A stretch of DNA of 64,000 bases from Numida meleagris (GCF_002078875.1 NC_034410.1:37724145-37788144); one strand, 5' to 3'. Numbered from the stretch's first letter, positions 1 through 14,208 are shown. Program-made: numbers and translations. Notes: generated from the sequence alone by a model not told the origin.

Positions 1-929
1 CTGTGTGAGAGAACTTCTGTTGTACATGACAATCTGATAAGGATATCATGTGGTTTAGGAACACATTCCCACAATGTTAACTTCTTTGTCCCTTTATTCG
101 GGAGTGGGTAAGGAAAAACGTAACAAACTGATGCCAGCTCTTATATAACTGACCCCACTTTCTTTTAGCATTCTGTTTGAGTTTTACAGCTTCTTCAAAT
201 ACTTTTGTTGAGAGATGGAAATACAATCCAGAAAGTCTGTGTAAAGAATCCTGGACACAGAGTATATAATATACCTTCTGTTCCCCCTTGGACAAGGTGA
301 TTTTTCTTTCCCCTGCTTATACCATATATAAATGGAATATTATAAAACTATGTAAGTTAAATATATACATGCAAGTGACACTTGTATAGGTTTAATAGGT
401 TAAAGCTTGAGTGAGTATTTATAAATTCTCAAAGTGCTCTGGATCTTCACTGCTAAGGACATGGTGTTAAAGTCCATCCATAGTTTGGAGGGATTTCCGT
501 TTCATGCACTTTCAGTGACTTAGAGTTTACCCTTTAAGTGCATCCCTTAAGATAAAGAGCGGAGAAATGTCTCACAACAAAGACTTTTTTTAGCACGGCT
601 TTGTTTCATGTAATGATTAGGAGGATGTCTTTCCACTGAACCATAATACTTTTCTCTCCGCTCACATTGTATTTTTAGCAAGGATCTTTGAACAATAACA
701 AGACAAATTAAGTGTATCTTTGTCTTTTAGAGCCTTATCTAGTGAAGCCCTTCAATGCACTCAGCGCTCCACCCTTGGATTTAATAGGAGTTTCAGACAC
801 AGAGTGCTTCTATGACTGAGCCTTTAACATGTTTATGTACCACTACTTTACTGAAATACTAGTAAATGCTGATGCCATTGTGCTGGATATTCAGCAGGAG
901 GAACAGCCAACACTGCTTTTCTTCTTAGG

Positions 930-945
930 AAAAAAAAAAAAAAAA
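930..945. repeat. A16 homopolymer tract
   Basis: A run of 16 A residues followed by GGATTATTTTCC and a T-rich stretch. No associated element is recognised. Confidence 0.8.
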
Positions 946-3618
946 GGATTATTTTCCTTTTTCCTTTCAAGCTCCATAGCAGAGATGTAGAGCAGCTGAC
1001 TGAGTTGCCTAGTGTTGCACCAACCAGAGACAAATGCTGCCATTAGATCCAACGCGGGTTTACTTCAGTGGGTGCTTCAATGCTGGAAAGCCATTTGCTC
1101 CCATAATACGCTCAGAGTGGAAGAAATGGTTCAGTCAGGAAAAAACAACAACAGTGATACGAAACAAAAAATCTCTTGAATCCTGACATTTCTTTTATCT
1201 GAACACAGCTTGTGGTGAAACACACCATAGTAGCGATGTTCACAGCGTTTTGTTACTTCTCAGCCAGCCTGCTGGCAGCACGCAGCCCATCATGCAGAGG
1301 TGTATCTCTCTTTGCCTGTATGATAGCACTGGCCTGTCATCTTCCAGTCTTGCACCAAAGTCTCTCCTCTGCCAGCTGGAGACCAGTGTCAGGAAGTTTT
1401 GCAGGCTACTGCGTGATAAGCAGACCTAACAGGGGCTGAGTTGATTTAAAGCGGTGTCAGTCCCACTCAAGGCCAGTAGGCCTCGTCCCAGGCCCGTGCC
1501 TCTGCTCCTCGCCTCGCACCAGAAAAGCCACCAGGAAGGCCAACATCGCCTGTCTTTCCAAGACTGAACATTCACTCGAACAGGAAGGAAGAGGACTTGG
1601 AAAACTGTGTAACAGTGCCATCTGGCGATACCTGCCCAAACCTTGCTGCTCCCAGGCACTGCCTTTGGTCAGAAGACGGGGGCTTTCCCCAGACGCAGGG
1701 AAATGCCTGTGAGCCCCACAGCTTGTCTGTGTTTTCTGCACAGCTCTTAACAACTGTTAACCTAGTCAAAGGTACTGTCTTCTCGACAAACCTTCCATTC
1801 CTCACAGAAAACACTAATCCATCAACCTGCATTTTTGGCTTGGGGCACGAATCAAAGGCCTGGCTCACAGTCATGCGCGTGTTTGCTTCTCATTGTTAGG
1901 ATCAAGTCCTTAGGGGGCTTTGTTTGTTTGCTTTTAAACAGTGCTTCATACTTCTGTCTCTCAACCTTTAATTTGAGGGGATTTTTCTTTTTCCTTCACT
2001 CCATCTTTCAGACTATTCCTTTGCATTGCTTTGTTGTTCTGGTTTGCTTCTTTCATTCTTTTGTAGGAAAAAAAAATGATGAGTTACTGGATTGATGTAT
2101 GTCAGATCCTCCTTCGGGGCTGGCTGGGAACCCTCAGAGACCTGCCTTTGTTACAAACGCTCCTGTTTTCACTCCACGCTTTGAACACCAAGCCTTAAGA
2201 TGTGGAATGAATATTGGCAAATCACCTATGTCTCTCAGGTGTTTGTGCAAAGTATCTTTGATGAGGGGGTTGATAGAAGGATGTACTTTTCTCAAATCCT
2301 CATCTGGCAGTGAACCTCAGCCTTCCTTTCTCCATTTTGAGAGCACATTCCAGCTGTGTGTTTCTAGTTGCACGTACTGTCACAGGCTGTGTGGGTTAGG
2401 TATGTGAGCTGTTTGCCTTTCTACATTTTGCATGCATTGCCACATTCACTTCTTTGAGACCATGGCAGAAAGAAGCCATTATCTTTCTTAAGTTTTGCAA
2501 TGAAGCTGTCAGCTGACTGCAAGAAGTCTGAGCTGACTCACATCCTTTTCTGTTTCTTCCTTATCTGAATCCTTTCATTTGCCTGTGTTTTGGATAGATC
2601 CTGCAGAACTTCATGGGTGAAGTACGAGCTACGTGTTGGGAAGGACTGTATGTCTGGATGCTGTTAGAGAAATTAGCTCTACCTCAGTCTGTGAAATGGA
2701 GCCCAGTATGAAAGCTGCAACTGCTCAAAGTTGCTGTTTCCACCTTTACTAAAGCGTGAAAGCAGAGCTTAGTTACAGAATTTTACACTGACACTGCCCA
2801 GTAATAGCATGTTTGTTATGCTTCTGCTGCAGTTAATTTCTGTACAGAGAAAGAAAACGCTCTGACCAAATGAGGTGAGAAAGGAGTGACGCAATTAGGT
2901 AAGATTAAATCAGAGTATCAGTTTCCCTGAAACAGATATTTGGCTCTTTACCAACAGTCTTTTACCCCATTTTTCAAATAAACACATATTTTCACGTGAT
3001 AACTCTATCTGAAATATTAATGCTTCCAGGGCTGCGGCTGCATTACCTTTGTTTGTTCATCAAAGTCCATTACTATGAGAAGGCTGCTGTTCCTTAGGCT
3101 GTTTCAGCTTCAAAAGAATTTTAGGGCCTGGTCTATTGGAAAGCTTGGGGGTATAATTAGTGAAAATGGAAATAGATGCAAGAGAAATTTAGTTCCTGAT
3201 GTTTTAATTTAGTGTAGTACTGCCATGTGTTGTTGAAGAGGATTCTTAAAGGCAAACATAATTATTTCATTATGGTCTTCAGAACGCTTTCATTGGTCTT
3301 AATGACAAGAAGCTGCATAAGGAGTCATACATTTTAATTAGACCTTCTTATATTTACATCAGATAAATAACAAATAATTGATGAAAAACAAGTCTTCTGA
3401 ATGGATGACTTCACACAGAGCTCTGGTTACAGTTTAATGATAAAACATTTCTCTTATTGCTTTGCATTTTAATTATCTAGAATTATTACTCTAGCAGAAA
3501 TCTCAAAATACTGTTACTTCCATGCATTTCATTAGATTCACAACAAATTTCTATGAATCTAAAGCTAAGAGAAAAAGTGTTTTCCTATGTAAACCACTTA
3601 CAATCCACTTCCAGCTTT

Positions 3619-3633
3619 TTGTTGTTGTTGTTG
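3619..3633. repeat. Short (GTT)n microsatellite
   Basis: Five GTT units in a row within a T-rich stretch. It is too short to be highly unstable. Confidence 0.8.
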
Positions 3634-6600
3634 TGGACTCTTCAGGAAAAGCTAGTAGGAGGATGAATCAGACTATTTCATACATTTTCAGTTCCCTACC
3701 CAGGAGCAAGCTCTCCCATTATTAGCAACCCAGAACTCCTTTTGAGGTCAAGTGACCGTGCATTTTTCTAAGGAAAAATGTGTTGCCTTTTTCTTTCCAG
3801 CTTAGTTGAAAGTTGTATTCTTAAACTGTTTCAGTTTTTTTTTTTTAATCTTATCATTGTCCCTTTATAATTGTGTGTATGCTTGTAGGTACATTTAAAT
3901 TACGCATATATTTTTTGATTTACTTTACCCCCTGTGTTGGGAACTTTATAATAGAAGGGGAAATGTTGTTTAGAGTTTTGCTACTTGCAAGAGTCTTTCG
4001 TGTTTTATACGCTCTCCAGCGTTTCATGTTTGCAACAAAACATATTTGACATGATTCATTCCTGAGAGCATACAGAACACTAATTGTTGTTATTGATTTT
4101 AAATTTTGCAACCATTACAAGTAAGCCAGATGAGTGGCAGATAAAGAGTAATAATCCATGGAGTTCTGGAAGTGTTTCATGTTTGTCTGTAGTACTTTAC
4201 GTGATCAATAGTAAGTGCCCCATTGAAACTAACTGCTGTATCAAATAACAGTAAATCAAATGAATGTGCTTACAGATTATTTATTGAAAGCTTTAATTGT
4301 TCACTGGGGCCCTGCTTATCTGAGGAAACAATAGAACTTAGTGATCAGACAAACTGGTTTGCAAATGCTGGGAATGCCATCAAACAGCAGGGTATCCCGT
4401 CTGCCTGGGAGGTGTGGGAGTTTTCCTAAATGTGCCCCTGTCCCACCAGGATTGCCCATACACTGGGACCGCCCGTTCTTGGTTATCCCACAGTAAGTTA
4501 GCCAGAGAGAAGTTTTCTCAAAGAGGGTCTCTCGCTTTCACAGGTTACTCTTCTAAAATCTCTTTGGATAACATACCTGGTGGGTTAACGTGTGGACAAG
4601 GCACTAGTAAAATTCCCCCAAATTTCCAAAGGGATATGTATGTAGTGAGAGACTATACAAGATCTGATCTAAGAAAAGGAAGTGGAGAGAAAGCATTATA
4701 AACTTATTCTGTGTAAAGCTTAAGTAGGCATAAAGTGCAGTTGTTGGCAACTGTATGCTGCTGCGCTGTTAGCTTTCAGACGTTTATGAATACTGTGAAA
4801 TGAAAAAGAACTGTTTCTAACTAACAGCTCTGTGCTGTAGCAGTGTTGTACTTATTCCTTAAAATGACTGCTCTGTCTTGTCCTATGCACTATGAATTAC
4901 TAGTGCCACATGTTAAAGGTTTTCTGGACCTTAGGGAGAAATAGGTAGTCCTACAGACAGTTTCACTATACTATCCACAATTTTTTGTGTAGCCTCAGTA
5001 TATTGTCAATTACACTTTGCTATGGCTTCAGAATCCTTTCAGTGTCAGCTGAGACACTAATGCTGTCCTTCTGCAAATTCAGGAAGATGGCACTGAAAGA
5101 ATTTACATTAAATAGCGTATCTTTCCAACCGTGACAACTGGAAAAGCTTTTGTACAAATAAGCTTAATTTCTACTGAAAACGATGGCCCAAATCACTCAA
5201 ATATGGCAAGGAAAGTGTTTTCCCTGAGTGCTATTCTGTGAAATATACTTATATGCATATGTATAATGCTGGATAATCATATTATGGACATTAAAAAATG
5301 ATTAAAGCACAGTAGTCAAAGGTCTTCTAGAACTGAATCTCACTTGGAAAAAGTATTTTCCCATTTTCAAAGTGTAAGCTGTGCCTTAAGTTTCTTGAGA
5401 CATCAAGTGTTGAATTTGTTATTAGGTCAGGATTGAATATTGCCTGTCCAGCTCTTTGGAGTTTTTCCTCTTATAAAATATTTCGTTTATGTCATATACT
5501 GTTTAAAGTGCAGTTGACATCTTCCCTGTTTGTAAGTCTGGAATAATGCAGTAAATCATGAGCAGAGTAGCTGGGCAAAAAAAACCTAACAGTGCTGAAG
5601 GTGGGTATTGAATAGGGTACGCCAAGCAAATGGGAAGCACTCCTAGCACGAATCTGTTCATCTGCATTATGATGTGTGTATATTTTTTTCTCTTTCAAGT
5701 GAGAATGGTTCTCACAGATGACATAGAGATAAAATTATAAGCATTCCTCACTCCAAGGGATTAATACGAAAATCCACCACAGGTAGAGAGTATGCGAAAA
5801 GAATATTGGAAAATGTGCTCTTCAGTCACAGTTCTCATCTAGGCTCCAGTCTCTGGTGAATTTCTTATTTTATTGATCTTTTGTCTTCTAGGCAGAGTAG
5901 AGATCTGCTCACAGTGTTACTACCTTTTAGCTCTGGGGCACCAAGCCCCTTCCCAGCTTTTAGCTTCTGTGGGACCTACTGCGAAGGGGACATGGTGATG
6001 CTTGCCAGGTTAGCTGCACCAAGGGAAAGTAAATCCCACCTATAAATGCCTAAAGATATAGGTATAAAGTATTATGTAAACACAATGATGAGGATGCTGA
6101 TTTACAAAGAGAAGAAAGCCAGTAGTGTCTTAGATTTTCACGGTATCTTCCCCACTATGTTATCATCTTTTGTCTAGCAGGCATTCAGTTGAGAAATGCT
6201 GCAATTCTGCTCAGGCGAGCATTACAGCTTGATAAAGTGTGTATTTCATTTTCTCCCCTCAACAGATATTGGTGATACTCAGTTCTTAAATATTCCATGA
6301 ACTTGAATTTCTCATGTCAGCATCAGAAGTGTTGAGGTGTGCTGCTTTCAGTAAAGCAAAGCATTGACCTGATCTGGCATGCTGAGGAGAACAGTTTGTC
6401 CCTGTTTTGGTGTGCGTATGTGCATTGGAAGGTGTCAGTAAGGTTAAGACTTCGTCTGACTGCCCTTCTTGTTGCAGATAAGCCGAAGTGATGAAAGCCA
6501 TTTTTTACTGTTATATGTCATGTCTAAGTGGAAATAATGTATTGTTTTAATTAAACCCCCACAGCTGGAGCAGTGTAGCAATGTGGGTGCAATTAGGCTA

Positions 6601-8228
6601 GTGTTAAAAATAGTCTTATGGAGTCTTAACAGTTACTAGGGATAAAAGCTGGTTGGATGTAATAGACCTGTACAAGCACAGCTACCCCAGAGACTCACAG
6701 CAATAATGCCAGGAGCAGGGGAGATGTTTCCTGGGACACCTCCTTGCTTTAGGGAACTACCGTTCAAAGAAGTTGTCTCTCTCGGTTTGCTCTGCCTTGT
6801 CCTCTGCAGGAGGCTGCTGCTCCACGGCTGGAGGAAATGCACGGCTCCATTTCACAGCCCCAAGCCTCGCCGTCCTCGGCAAATGGCCCTGCTTTTGCAG
6901 TGGCATTGCTGGGAAGCTGGATACCTACTCTTCCCTCTGCTCTGCTGGAGGGTTGGGAAGCTGCAGCCCTGGGAAGGGGCTGTGGGTGGCTGCTTCTTGA
7001 GGTTTGCTGCTTCAGCAGATTCATTGCTCGAAGAAGAAACATACCTCTGAGTGGCATCATGCCAAAAAATCTGCAGCGAGGGTCCAAGAGTGAGATCCCA
7101 AGCAGTGAGATAAGCTTAATAATTGTCTGTTGCCTTGTAAAAAGAGGCGAGTGACTGTGTGATGAGGCTGTGAAAGAAAATAAAGGGTAGGCCTCCTTTT
7201 CTAAGGATATCAAAATTCAGAATTAGCAGAGCAATAAAAGCCTTCTAAAGTGAAAGCTGGAAACAATACATTTTTAATAAAATGGGCAGTTACTCTAATT
7301 GCTGAACCCCTACTGTTCAATTTCTTTTAGTGCCCTTATTCATTAAATTCAGCATACTTATACTTATTATTTACAGATGTATGCGTTTTAACTTGTTTAT
7401 AGAAACCATGCTTTGCAGAGAGCAGTGACTGGTATAATGCTAATTATTAAGTGTTTATTGTTGCCGATAATATGTGATTTTTAAAACAATTAAAAATACC
7501 ATTTGAGCTCATCACTGGAGCCCACCCCAAACTGCCCATGAAAATTGAAATATTAGTGCCGTGTTCTGCCTCAAAGGTTACAGGCTGTTTGTTGCAGATT
7601 GATAGCGTACCCATTAAAGAAGAATTCACCTGTTCTTAAAGACTTCAAGCTCAGCAGTCCAGCTTCTTGATATTCTTCTAATATTATCCATTTAAACATA
7701 TGTGATAGAGTTCATAATTGCCCTTGTAAATGGGAATAGGAAGGAGGGTACATAAATCAATTAGTGATATCCAGCAGTGTGGCTGCGATACAAATTAATT
7801 GGGATGGTAAGCGTTTTAACTGGACTATACTTACTTGAAGTAGTTTTGATCAATGAATTGACTCTTGCTGAGTCACTCTATTAATTTTAAGATCTAAAAA
7901 TACCTAAGGATCAAAATGGCCTAAACTGATGGTCCTAGCGTTTGAGAAAGAAAATTACATGTAAGATACTGCATAGCAAATCAGTTTTAGGGCATCCGCA
8001 AGTAGAGAACAACAGTTTCATTTTGTTCGTGAGGTACTGAACAACTGTATAATAGTAGTACATGATTAAAGATATGAAAACACTCATTTTCTTCCTGGAT
8101 TCAAGCCACAGCAAAAAAGTCATGATAAATAGTGTCATAAGAACACGCTGAATATATAGAAAATAAATTTATTTGGCAGACATAGTAATACTGAAAAGTA
8201 ATACCAGCTTGGATAGGAGGCCAGCTTT

Positions 8229-8256
8229 CAGGAATGAAATCATTCCTTCATTCCTG
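8229..8256. repeat. Palindrome with 10-bp arms
   Basis: CAGGAATGAA (8229-8238), an 8-nt loop, then the exact complement TTCATTCCTG (8247-8256). CATTCCTT recurs inside the loop and right arm, so slippage may have built it. The GGAATG and CATTCC cores resemble TEAD-type binding sites, which is only a resemblance. Confidence 0.75.
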
Positions 8257-9647
8257 TACCATAATGCTCTGGATTATTCTGTTTGGATGCTTGAAAAGAT
8301 CCGAAGATAAAAGAAAAGTGCTCAAAGTACTGTAAAGCATTTAATACTATAAATGGGGACTTTATGACTTAGTAAAATATCTGGATGTGTATAGAGATTA
8401 CAGTAACAATTTCATTATCCTTGCAATTTTTATTTATTATTGAAGAGACTGGATTTGAGCTTTCTCCATTTGATATGTTTACAGATCAAGGGTACTTCTT
8501 GGAATTGGTGTGTTTATGACACTGTAAAACAGCTCTCAAAAAAAGAATCGCACCTCGGCTATTTTTAAGTGTTTCGTCCCTCACAGTGTGACTTTTCCTT
8601 ATTATTGATCCTGCAGGGAAAGCATGCTAAATTTCTGACACAGTTTTATCAATAGGTCACAGAAAGAGGCTCTGTTTTCATAAATAAAGAGGCCCAAGTC
8701 CTTATCCTTTCTAAGCCGGTGAGGCTGCTTTGCCTGTGCTGCTTTGCTTCAGATGAGGATCTGACCTTGGGAATTCCCTGGGAAAGCAAGCAGAGCCCCC
8801 ACTTGTAAGAAAAGCTCATTTTCAAAGGAAGATGGAACTTCGCACAAATGGGAGCATGATTTTCTTTGGTAAAGAAGATCCTATTTTTCAATTTTGCAAT
8901 GATATGAAAACTTCACTCTAGATTGATGGAATTCTGCATGGTAGTGGCCAGGCGGAAAATCACCAACCCGAAAAAACTACGGAGCTAGCATCTTTCGGAT
9001 GTTTTTCTTCAGTTTTCCATACGATTTGTTTTTCTCCCTGTAACATGTTTTCTTTTTCATTCTGAATGTAGGCTCCCAATACAAACTGATGAGCTGTGGC
9101 CACGTAAGCCCCGCCATGCCCACAGCCCCTCTGGCCATCCTGTGTGCGCACTCACTTTCACCCCAGCTCTCCCAGAAACACCTCCTGGTGTCTGTCCAAC
9201 CATTTATTTAGCGAAAGACTCTCCTGTTCTCAGTTCCTAGCGCGTCATTAAGTCTGTCCTGAGAGTAGCAACGGTGTAACCAGATGCAGTTCTTGCCTCT
9301 AATACGATTAATCATGGCAAGCTTCCACCTGCATTTGCTCCAGTGTAAACGTGTCTCTTTAGCTACACATATGGATAAACCCAAACGTACAACTGTTGTG
9401 CTGACACAAATGTTAAAAAATACAGACCCCAAAACAGTATCATTTTCTCTGAAGAGGTCAGGTGAACATAAATCTCCTGTATTAGCCAGATGTGATTCCC
9501 CATATTTTTAGTGGAGCCAGGACTTGAGAATCGGCCATTGCAAAGCTGGCAGTTCTGGAGTAGATGTTGCTCTTGTTTGAAAAGACCCCGCTGAGCAAAC
9601 CTACAGAGCATGAATATGCTCTTACAGCATGGCTGCAGCCTCCTCGC

Positions 9648-9901
9648 TGTCCTGAATCAGGAGATGAAGGGCACAAACAAGTGCAGCAGGCACCATCTGA
9701 ACATAAGGAAACACCTCTTGGTGAGGGGTGGCTGAGCTCTGGCACAGGTTGTCCAGAGGGTTTGTGGAGTTTGCCCCTTGGAGGTAATCAGAAGCTGCTT
9801 GGACACGGTCCTGGGCAACCTGCTCTGACTGTTCCAGCTTGAGCAGGGGTTGGGCCAGATGGACCCAGATGTCCCTTCCCACCTCAGCCAGTCTGTGATC
9901 C
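9648..9901 (+). mobile_element. CR1 LINE fragment, 3' end, sense
   Basis: This is a 5'-truncated, fairly diverged copy of the avian CR1 non-LTR retrotransposon. Recognisable blocks in order are GGGCACAAAC, CCATCTGAACATAAGGAA, the region equivalent to GGAACAGGCTGCCCAGGG (here GGCACAGGTTGTCCAGAGG), and the 3' motif GGGCCAGATGGACC followed by GTCCCTTCCCACCTCAGCC and CTGTGATCC. It contains no usable ORF. The 5' edge is approximate because divergence blurs it. The number of substitutions suggests an old insertion. Confidence 0.85.
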
Positions 9902-12688
9902 TCTCAGGACAGACTGGTTGCTGCTGGGGCTTTCCTGTGTGGTTAAATATATGGTGTGGTAGTTTTCATGAAAATTGATTATCAGTTGGCCGTGGAAATC
10001 ACAAAGTGTAGATGAACCTTTCACCAGCGCCCCTGAGTTCCAGCCAGCAGTGTTGGTGGCTCTCGCGGACAGAGGGCCCCTACTCTTGCAGCTGGCTGCT
10101 GAGCAGGATGCATGCCCTGACTTGGGAACTGGGCAGTGCCTCAGAGATGTCCCCTGTTAGAGCTACTGAACAGTGATTTAATTAAGTTCCCTGCTCTGTA
10201 TTGTATACCATCTGTAACTTGGGGCAAGACATGTAAGGCTGCATTTGGAAGGCAGTGCGAGAGCTACAGTTAGTTGGGTTCTCATGTGCTGTTGAAAATC
10301 CCAGTTGGGTACTGCTTGCGTTTTTCAGGAATTTAAGACCTAGGCAAATCAGGCTGTTAGGCTGTCAGTGCTTCTGCTTCCCATCCCTGAAATAAAAAGA
10401 ATAGCTCTTTCCTTATCCCGCTTGGGTGTTACGAAGATAAACATATGAGTGCTTGTGGGATATTCAAGTACTGGAGCATCAGAGACTATGCCTGTAGATT
10501 AGATAGGTAGCGCAGAGCAGGGTCTCGTGCCGCTAAATATAGCAGGGTGAGGAGCACTGCAGGCCTTGCTGTGTGCCAGCGGGTGGGTGGCAGGGCAGAT
10601 CTGTGCAGCAATGTCACTTGGGAAGGCCACTGGCAGGTGGGGCCCTGGGGGGTTCATGGCTCTGTGAAGTCAGGTAACTCAATTTGCATGCTTCACAAAT
10701 GGGTTAATTAAGAGACCAGACTATTTGTGGTGGAACAGAAAAGAATATTGCCAAAACACACCCATCTTTTGCTGGGCAACCAAGGGAAGATGTTTGTGGG
10801 AATACTGAATCTGTGCAGCGAATGAAAAAGGGAGTATGCTGCTGAGGAACAGAAATTGTATTAGACTGGAAGAAAAGGGTAAACAACTGGTAGACACTGT
10901 TGCTTTCTGATTTACTGCAAACAAATCTGGATGCTCTGCTATGCTGGTAGTAAGAAGCTGAATTTTATGTCCTGACCCTAATCACCTGATATGAATAAAG
11001 ACGTCAGTCGGCTGTACTGCTGTCATATGACTGAGACCGGTATCCACTGACTCCATTGACTTAAGTTACATTACTCTGCTGGTTAACATTACACATTTGC
11101 AATTGAAACCTGGCAATTTTGTGGATGAAAGGCCAAGAAGTGGCCTGGCCCAAAGCAGCCTAAAGTCTGAACACTCGAGATGCAAAAGGGTAGGGGGAAG
11201 CAAATACTGTCTCGATTGTGTGCTTGTCTTCAGTGGAGTGCAGCCAAATTTGTAGCTGGAACTTCATTAGGGTAAGAATATCAAAGCATGTGCTTAACTG
11301 CTCCTTGTACTTGTGAGGCTGGGGACAGAGTTCAGTGGGACCACTCTTCTCCCAGCTGTGGCTGGACAGGAGCCAGCTGTCCTATCACTGCTTTACTGAC
11401 AAAAGTCCTAATAGCAAAAGCACTTCAGATTTAGAGACTTCTGCCAAGTGGGCTGCCTCTATCAGGGCTTGCACCTTGTCTGAGATAGCTGTTGGCAGCA
11501 GGAGCTGTGCCATAGGCATGGCTCTGAAAATGACCTCGGCTGAGGCACCTTCTGGGTGACCTTGTGGTGGTTTGTCTATTAGTAAGAACTTGAAACTTGG
11601 ACTTTTGATCTCCACAACCTCTACTTTTCGTAAGGTTGGTTGTTTTTTTAAATTGTACTGTGGGAATCCCAAACTGTACACGGTACTCTTAGCTTTTCAA
11701 ATTACAAAGAGATTGTTTGGGATTGGGCACTCTCAAGTAAAAGCCGAATCACAAAGTGTAGTCTTTCGGTGCCACTGTTGAAAAAGACACTTTTTCATAG
11801 TAAAAGCAAACCTGAAGACTTGGATATTTTTTTGTCTTTCAAGGCTGAAACGTGCCTTTTTTCTTTTAAGACCTAGACTTTCCTGTATAGTTGAGCTATG
11901 GCTTGATTAAAATTTAAGATGGAAAAATTGTAATGAGGAATTAAAGTAGAATAACTTATATTTAACATCATGGCTTTAAGACAGATGTGCACAGCTAGCA
12001 AGTCACAAGTAATAAAAAAGAAACCCTAAAATGTGGAAGACGTTTTCTTAAGTACTTCTGAAAACCCTGATAGTAATATCTCAATCTGGAGCTATCATGG
12101 CAGCCTGTGTTTTATAATCCAGGTATGTTGTGTTCACTCTAATAAAAACCATTCTTTCCTGAACCCCATTGCATACCTAGCCATACGAGGGAAGATTTTT
12201 GATTGTGGTTCGGATGTTACAGTTTGGTAATTCGATGCAAGTTGATGAACATTTGGCATGTTGTTTCCCCTGAGCCTTTTCCTCCTCCTTCCTGCCCTCA
12301 GCCCACTCGACCTCCCTGCAGTAAATTCTCATGTAGAACAGCGATCGAGTACAGAGATGTCAATAAAGTGAAATAGTAGCCCGACTTCTTTGCTTTTGCT
12401 GTTTTCTTTGAAAGAGAGAAAATCAGGGTCTTCACGCAAAGCGAAGACTTTGTTTTTTGTCTTTCTGTTGTCTCTGATCTGCACCTGTTGTATATATGGT
12501 AAAAATATCTGGGACTCATAACCCAGCAACAGTCCGCAGCCAGAGTCATGTGTGACCGGGTCAAACACACACTCGCTGGAGGGTCATGGCCAGGTTACTA
12601 AGTCAAGGCTGGCAAGTCTCCACCATAATGTTTTCTTTCTCTCGCACTTTTTTTTTTCCCCTCTTGTCTGTCTTCCAAACAACAGTTT

Positions 12689-12704
12689 AAAAAAAAAAAA
12701 AAAA
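12689..12704. repeat. A16 homopolymer tract
   Basis: A run of 16 A residues. It follows a pyrimidine-rich stretch with a T8 run and TTTTCCCCTC (12648-12664). Confidence 0.8.
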
Positions 12705-13141
12705 CCTCGTAACAATGCAAACTATTTAAGCATGACAAATTCAAAGAGGTTTTTTATTAAAAAAAAAATTGGGGCAGGGGGTTGAGTCAATGATATTTTG
12801 GATTTAATTTTATAGTATAGTTTTATGTGGCACATGAAAGAGAGAAATTTGTATTGAAACAATTGAGACCCACTTTCCCAGTTCCTGGCTCTTTCCTGGA
12901 AGATGATTAAAAGCAGACTTTTTTTTCCAGACTAGACATAAAAATTAAATGATCTACAGTATATAGTTATTTTTTCAAATGTTTGGAGGCTTATAAATAA
13001 CTTCTACAATCAAATGCACACATACAAGCAGCAGAGAATCTGGTTCTAATTACTTGTACTTTAGTTGAACTTTGGCGTTTCCTTTGACTTTCTGCCTAAT
13101 GTATGTGAGCTGTGTGCCTTGCACTCCTGCAGAGAATTCAT

Positions 13142-13162
13142 AAAAAAAAAAAAAAAAAAAAA
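13142..13162. repeat. A21 homopolymer tract
   Basis: A run of 21 A residues in AT-rich intronic DNA, followed by a second shorter A run. No repeat element is recognisable upstream of it. Confidence 0.85.
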
Positions 13163-14208
13163 GCAAAAAATCCAGACTCTTGTTGGTGCCAACAAAAATG
13201 AGGGTTAACAGAATGTTTTGACCAAATGCAACACTTTGCTATTCACCCTAATTAGCTGAAATTGCTGCTTCCCACCAGGGACCCTGAGCTCAGTATTCAC
13301 AATTCCCTTGAGGCTATCCAGGAAATGCCATTTGCTTTACAACTTCTTATTCTTTTAAGACTCAACTGTCCAAAGTGTGCGTTAACATACTAGCTTAATA
13401 ATCGAGGTTCCTGGTGAAACGACAGGCATTTCATAATGCCTGCTTCTACTTGGTCACAAAGTGAAATACCTCTATCTGTCAACATGGTTTAGCTGGCAGT
13501 AAATTAGCTCTCACAAAGCACGCTGTGCTTTTCAAGATCTTATCTGCTCCTTTATCTAACCTTTAGAAATATTTCAGACATCTTAGGAATGGTGAAGTGA
13601 CCTATTGTTTGCCAGCCCCTGTGTGCTGGAGCAGAATTCAGGTGTTCTGTGCTGCACTCCAGCTCTGTTTTCTCAGGTGAGCGGTGTCACAGCCCACAGG
13701 AAGAGGCAGCAGGGCTTCAGAAGATGTTGCTTTGACCGAACTGTTCCTCAAATTTTAAGACTTCTTGAAAAATTTCCAAACTTTGATTTTTTGGAAATGT
13801 CATCTGTGTCCCCCTCTCCACCTCTTTTTTTTTGGTGTGTTTTTTAGCTTCCGTGTGCAGGCATGCATAGATGAAAATGAGTTCCGCTGCTGTTTTTCCA
13901 GTAGCCATCTGCGTGACACAAATGTACTGCTCAAAACCCAGTCAGCTTCAATCACTACAGACTTCTGCACCTGATTTCTGCATTTCCACACTGGCAGTAC
14001 ATACATTTTCAAATACGGAGTTTGAAAGGCTAAATCCAAGGAAGAACAGTGAGTCAGAAGCCAACTAGGAGTAGAGTTTGTGTAACCAAGTTGGAGCCTG
14101 CTCCAGAAAGCTCATACATCTTGCCTAGGATCAAACGTTCCCAAACTCTCTAGGCAGTTGTTCATCTGACACAAGTATTACATCGAGTAGGTTCAGCTTT
14201 TCCAGTAG

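Noticed and set aside
1426..1874. Overlapping open frames on both strands near 1.4-1.9 kb
   Set aside because: Several frames overlap on opposite strands without domains, a consequence of locally higher GC. Nothing supports a gene.
4414..4701. 95-codon open frame on the plus strand with splice-like strings (CAGTAAGTT, TTTCACAGGTT)
   Set aside because: The translation matches no family I know and the splice-like strings are isolated. No supporting exon partner or composition change is visible.
5120..5135. TTTCCAACC string like the CR1 3' end
   Set aside because: The match is only about nine bases and no flanking CR1 sequence is present.
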